A DNA stretch of 64,000 nt from Edolisoma coerulescens (taxonomy: Eukaryota > Chordata > Aves > Passeriformes > Campephagidae). The stretch covers positions 1,116,001 through 1,180,000 of the forward strand of contig VWZW01006867.1 of assembly GCA_013397115.1 (NCBI GenBank), read 5' to 3'. This document shows positions 60,055 through 64,000 of the stretch, in pieces. Positions within the stretch are counted from its first letter, which is position 1; the number at the start of each line of letters is the position of its first letter. A model generated the notes under the pieces. It was not told the origin of the DNA. It worked only from the letters and a program-made list of their open reading frames with translations, and did not search any database. Made by a program: the position numbers and the translations under genes.

Positions 60055-62641
60055 CTACAAGTAAAGAAAGAAAGATTAAAAACCATGAGTAAGATACCGC
60101 ATTGACCACAGGTGAAACTTGCCCTCAGAAAGTGATGGAAATTAATTAATTAAGTAACTTATAGATCATGGTTCTTGCATGTTTACTGTTGCTGTGTAAT
60201 GGTTGTGGCCAATAGCCATTTTTGAAATGGTGTTTTCCTTTTCCCTCTCTTTTTATCAAGTTTGTGTTTTGTCCCGTCCTTCCTTGTCCATGTACACCTT
60301 GTTCTGGTCATACTTCACTATTCCTACTAGTCCAGTCTCTTTAACCCTGTGTAAAACATCCCACAAAAAACAAACAAACAAACAAAAAAAAAACCACCTC
60401 ATCTCAAATGCTGCCCAGGTAGATTGTACTCCTTTAGGTTATGCTTTTAAGTAAGGCTCCTGAGGAAATTAGCCATAATTTAACTGGCTCTATTTGGTAC
60501 TCAGAACTGACCAGTAAAAATGTCTCACGAGGTATCATCAGGCTGCCTCACATGTCGTCTTTAACATCTAAACAAGTCACAGAGCTGGACAACTGTCAGA
60601 ACAGCAGGTAGGATACAGGTGAGCTCTTGTCTACATTGACAAACAGGTAACCCCTAAAAGATTATGGGATACAACTAGTTTTCAATACAATTTTGAAGAT
60701 GGTTAGGAATTGCTGACCTTTAATTTTTCACAGATCCCTTAAAATACTTGCTAATTCGCCATGATATCATGAACAGCTAGACGGATCTTGCACGTTACAC
60801 TCTTGAGTTAAGTTGCCTTGGAAGGCTACGGGCTCATTAGGCTAAAATGGATTTTACTTTGGTTCACTAATAAGTTCATGTTCTCTGCCAGTGGTAGCTG
60901 TGTTGATGTAGTCTGTATCTGAATGATGCTTTCTGGCTAATTATGTTCTAAAAGCAATACAAGAGGGAACTTTAAGATTCACTGAGCTTGCTGACTGCAA
61001 GAATCTTCCTGAGAAACAAGGAAAAAAAAGTGAAATCATTACTTTGTAACTAGGTTGATAATTTATTTATTCACACCACTTTCAGAGGGCAGTATGTATG
61101 GTGACACTGTTTTGAGTCAGCTAGACTTTAATGATACTTCTGGATAAGGAAATGGCACAAATGACTCAGAACAAAATATGGACATTTTCTAATCTGGGAG
61201 AACCGAGTATCTCTAAAACACCCTCTTGAAAAGACCAGCATGAAATCAAATACACTATGAAAATATACTGCAATTATGGCAAAGTAGGCTAAAACATTTT
61301 GCCTCATCCTGGTACCGACTTTGAGCACTAGAGTGCCAGGTGAAGACTGCCTCGTGTCTTTGTGAAGTCAGTTTGCCTAGCAATGTTCTAACACCACGGC
61401 CATGTAAATAACAAATTGGGTGACAGCCTCAGTGCTTAGCTCTGACAAGAACCAAAAGAAGGTTTATTTGCTGCAGGGTGATATTTCTATTTACAGCAAG
61501 ACATTGACAGGCAGAGTCACTTCAGAACAGAAAGCAACTGAGGTGGGGAGACCCTAGGTCAAGTTCCAAGTCTGATTCAAAGCAGAGGCTTCAATGACTT
61601 GGGTCTCCTACATCCTAGGTGAATATCCTAAAATCCACCGAGAGAGAAAAACCAAACCAAACCAAACTCAGCACAGAAAGAAGAAAGTAAAAGGTTGTTT
61701 TTTCAAAAACTAGGACTTGTGACTTTCTGGTTTCAGAGAGCAGCTTTTCTCTCCTTTATCCAGGGTAGCAGTGGAACAGGACAATCCATATGGTGGAAGA
61801 GTCTAGATAAAAGTAGGTACCAAGGGACAGTCTGGTGAGGCACATGAATGAAATGCATTGGAGCCAGCCTGCTTTCTGCCAGGTTGCAGCTGACTCCTCA
61901 CTGAGGCAGCCTGATTGGAACAGCTCAGTAGTTCACACACTCAAAATGACTGTACTGCTGTGAAGATCTCCTGAGCCCAGAAGGTGTAAGGCTGCATTCC
62001 TCTACTGCTTGGCTCTGCACACATCTAGTTCATCCAACACCTGATTAATCCACAATCCATATAAACCACACAAATAATCAGGAGACAAATGCTGCTTGTT
62101 TTTTCTGAAGGTCATAGTGCTTTTTATGGACTTCAGAAATTCACTGTTTATTTCAATAGACCACAGGACATAAGTTTGGAAACATTTAGACAATTATTCT
62201 TTATCTTTCTAGACAGTAACTCAATACTGGTATTTTTTTATGTTAAAGGCAGACCTGCCAATACCAACTTTAAAAGGTTTTCACTCCTTTACTTCAGCTC
62301 TGGTCTAGAAAGTATTTTTGTGTTAGCTCTCAGAAATAGACAATGGTTGTATTATGAGTATCAGGATAATCAAAATAATTGTTAATCAAAATATTGTTAT
62401 CTTGCCCTAAGAGAGGGGTTGTATTTTTCTTATATATGAACTGTATGTTTTACATATAGAAAGTGACAGCACCTGAACTTTCAACTTCTGTGTGCGCCAC
62501 ATGGGTGTGTCTAGACAACAAGGAGACAGTAAACTATGAAGTTTTCCCTCCTTGTTGTTTTCAGCAGTTGGCAAAAAGTGCAGTAACAAGTAACAAGAAG
62601 CAATTGATTAATTCTGCATTTACTGCTTTCAATGCACTTAC
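60055..62641 (-). other. ARFGEF3: ARFGEF3 intron
   Basis: A 2.6-kb intron (donor GTAAGT, acceptor ACTTGTAG). It contains a (CAAA)n-type run (about 60364-60393) and a short (AACCA)n run (about 61647-61668). No dispersed repeat or additional exon was recognised. Confidence 0.8.
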
Positions 62642-62786
62642 CAGTGTCATCATCAAAGTCAGAAAGGATGCACTCCATCCCATCCTCACTGCTAGCTGAC
62701 TGTTCCTGCGCTCTCCGGGGCAAGTTAACCAGCCGGCCACTGAGGAAGATGGGTTTCAAGGGCATTTTATAGATTTTGGCTAACAA
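62642..62786 (-). CDS. ARFGEF3: ARFGEF3 coding exon (LLAKIYKMPLK…)
   Basis: A 145-nt minus-strand exon after a long pyrimidine tract and acceptor TTCCCAAG, phase 0 in and phase 1 out (donor GTAAGT). It encodes 48 residues: LLAKIYKMPLKPIFLSGRLV, NLPRRAQEQSASSEDGMECI and LSDFDDDT. An alternative AG lies 7 nt further in (TTGTTAG) but would shift the frame, so 62786 is preferred. This is the most upstream ARFGEF3 exon that I can support; the remaining roughly 1400 residues, including the Sec7-like domain, lie beyond the right edge. Confidence 0.92.
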
Positions 62787-64000
62787 CTTGGGAAGGTGGA
62801 GAAGAGGAAAGAGAGAGAAAAAAGGAGAAGATAAATATCCATGGGCAAGTTTGTAAAAGCGATCACCTACAACACAAGTACATAAAATAAAATAAAAGGT
62901 ATGCAAACACAATTAGAGGCCAGAAGTCTTCAGTTCACTGACAAGTGAAGGGTTGTGGGTAAAGAGAGGGAGAGCACCAATTTAAATAACATTTCTGAGA
63001 CGGGAGTGCATTCTCATTTGTGAAGGCCAAACGTTACAACTCACTGATTGCATCTATGACCTATGAAGCTCCATTAGCCGTACACAGAATATTTTGAGGC
63101 TTTGAAAGATTAAGTAAATACTGATAAAAGGATTTGTAAAGGTTTACTTCAGAGTGCCATTGCCTGGCTTGTCCATTACACAACAAGTACAAACTGCAGA
63201 ATTGTGCTATTGCAGGGACACTACCAGCATTTTATCAGGTCTTTCTAACAAAATAATGTACATGCAATATACAGATGGGACTTTTTTTGAGTCGTTCCTG
63301 TTCTTCTTTTACTGACAAGTTAAAAGGTATAACGAGTTATAAATGGCTGCTTCTTTTAAAAAGGAGAAAATATTTCCTCCTCACTGTGAACTGGGGTTTG
63401 TAAGGATGAGGAACAACAATGTGGTGCAAATAGTGTACAGACAGAATATACATTAGCTATACACAAAGATATTTACTAATTTTTTTAGATGAATTTGTCT
63501 TTCATTTGAGTAGAGGTAGTCTACTGTTCATTATTCTGAGTGTCCTTATTCTTCCTTTCTTTTCTCAGTCTGCATACTGAATCCACCCATTATCTCTGAA
63601 TTTAGATATTAAGTCCTTTCAGCAATGATAGTACCCTTTCTTGTGCATTTGTATGGTACCCAGAAAAAACATGGCCTGAGTCCAACAAAAAGACCCGCAG
63701 GTGCTACAGAAATACAAACAACATTACAAAATCAGACAAAAATTGTCCAGATAACCCTGGATAATAATATATGCTGTTTGCAAGGAGATTACAGGAAACA
63801 TGCCAGCATTCTAATTATTAGAGATTTTTCCTGAGCTTCAGATATGTTTGCATGGTACAAATAAGCTGCTGCTGCATTTCAGAGGGTGTAACCTGTTGTT
63901 CTTAAGATATAAGAATTCTCAACTTTTTGTTTTTGTTTTTTTTTTTTTGTCTTTCATTCCCAACTCTGTTTATGGAACTGTTTAAATAAGAATGAATTTA
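62787..64000 (-). other. ARFGEF3: ARFGEF3 intron running off the right edge
   Basis: At least 1.2 kb of intron. A poly-T run sits near 63936-63950. No further exon with ARFGEF3-like peptide was recognised before the window ends. Confidence 0.75.

Noticed and set aside
1..64000. CRISPR arrays, operons, tRNA or rRNA genes, phage or toxin systems.
   Set aside because: No regularly spaced repeats, no tRNA-like or rRNA sequence recognised, and all evidence points to vertebrate nuclear DNA.

Overview
The window is vertebrate nuclear DNA, almost certainly from a bird. Genes are split into GT-AG exons with large introns. The dispersed repeats are CR1 LINE 3' ends with the ATTCTATG-type tail, plus solo LTRs of avian endogenous retroviruses. 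No operons, phage, CRISPR or bacterial features were seen. Protein matches are made from memory of vertebrate families, without any database search.

Three genes are supported. (1) Positions 1-5186, plus strand: the last three coding exons of NHSL1 (Nance-Horan syndrome-like 1, a WAVE-complex/actin regulator), followed by a 3' UTR probably ending near 7.13 kb. (2) Minus strand: a two-exon gene for a small single-pass membrane protein that I identify as SMIM28 (exon 1 at 30368-30258, exon 2 at 23921-23523, 169 residues). (3) 62786-49634, minus strand: the last nine coding exons of ARFGEF3 (BIG3/KIAA1244), about 784 C-terminal residues. All exon phases are compatible. A long 3' UTR possibly reaches 42.7 kb, and the gene continues off the right edge. 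NHSL1 and ARFGEF3 converge, as they do on human 6q23-24. HEBP2, which I expect between them from human gene order, was not recognised.

The rest is intronic and intergenic. It holds five CR1 fragments, three solo LTRs, A/C- or G/T-rich low-complexity tracts, a CpG-dense patch in the last NHSL1 intron, G-quadruplex-type runs in the NHSL1 3' UTR and a few short inverted or direct repeats. Single N characters at 35639 and 38895 mark assembly gaps. The first is flanked by two identical 219-bp copies and is very likely an assembly artefact.

The three genes are not an operon or pathway; they are neighbours in a conserved syntenic block. I found no convincing undescribed biological system. The observations most worth checking are the LTR inside the NHSL1 3' UTR, the split SMIM28 gene, the tandem splice acceptors 12 nt apart in ARFGEF3, the CpG patch, and the gap-flanking duplication.
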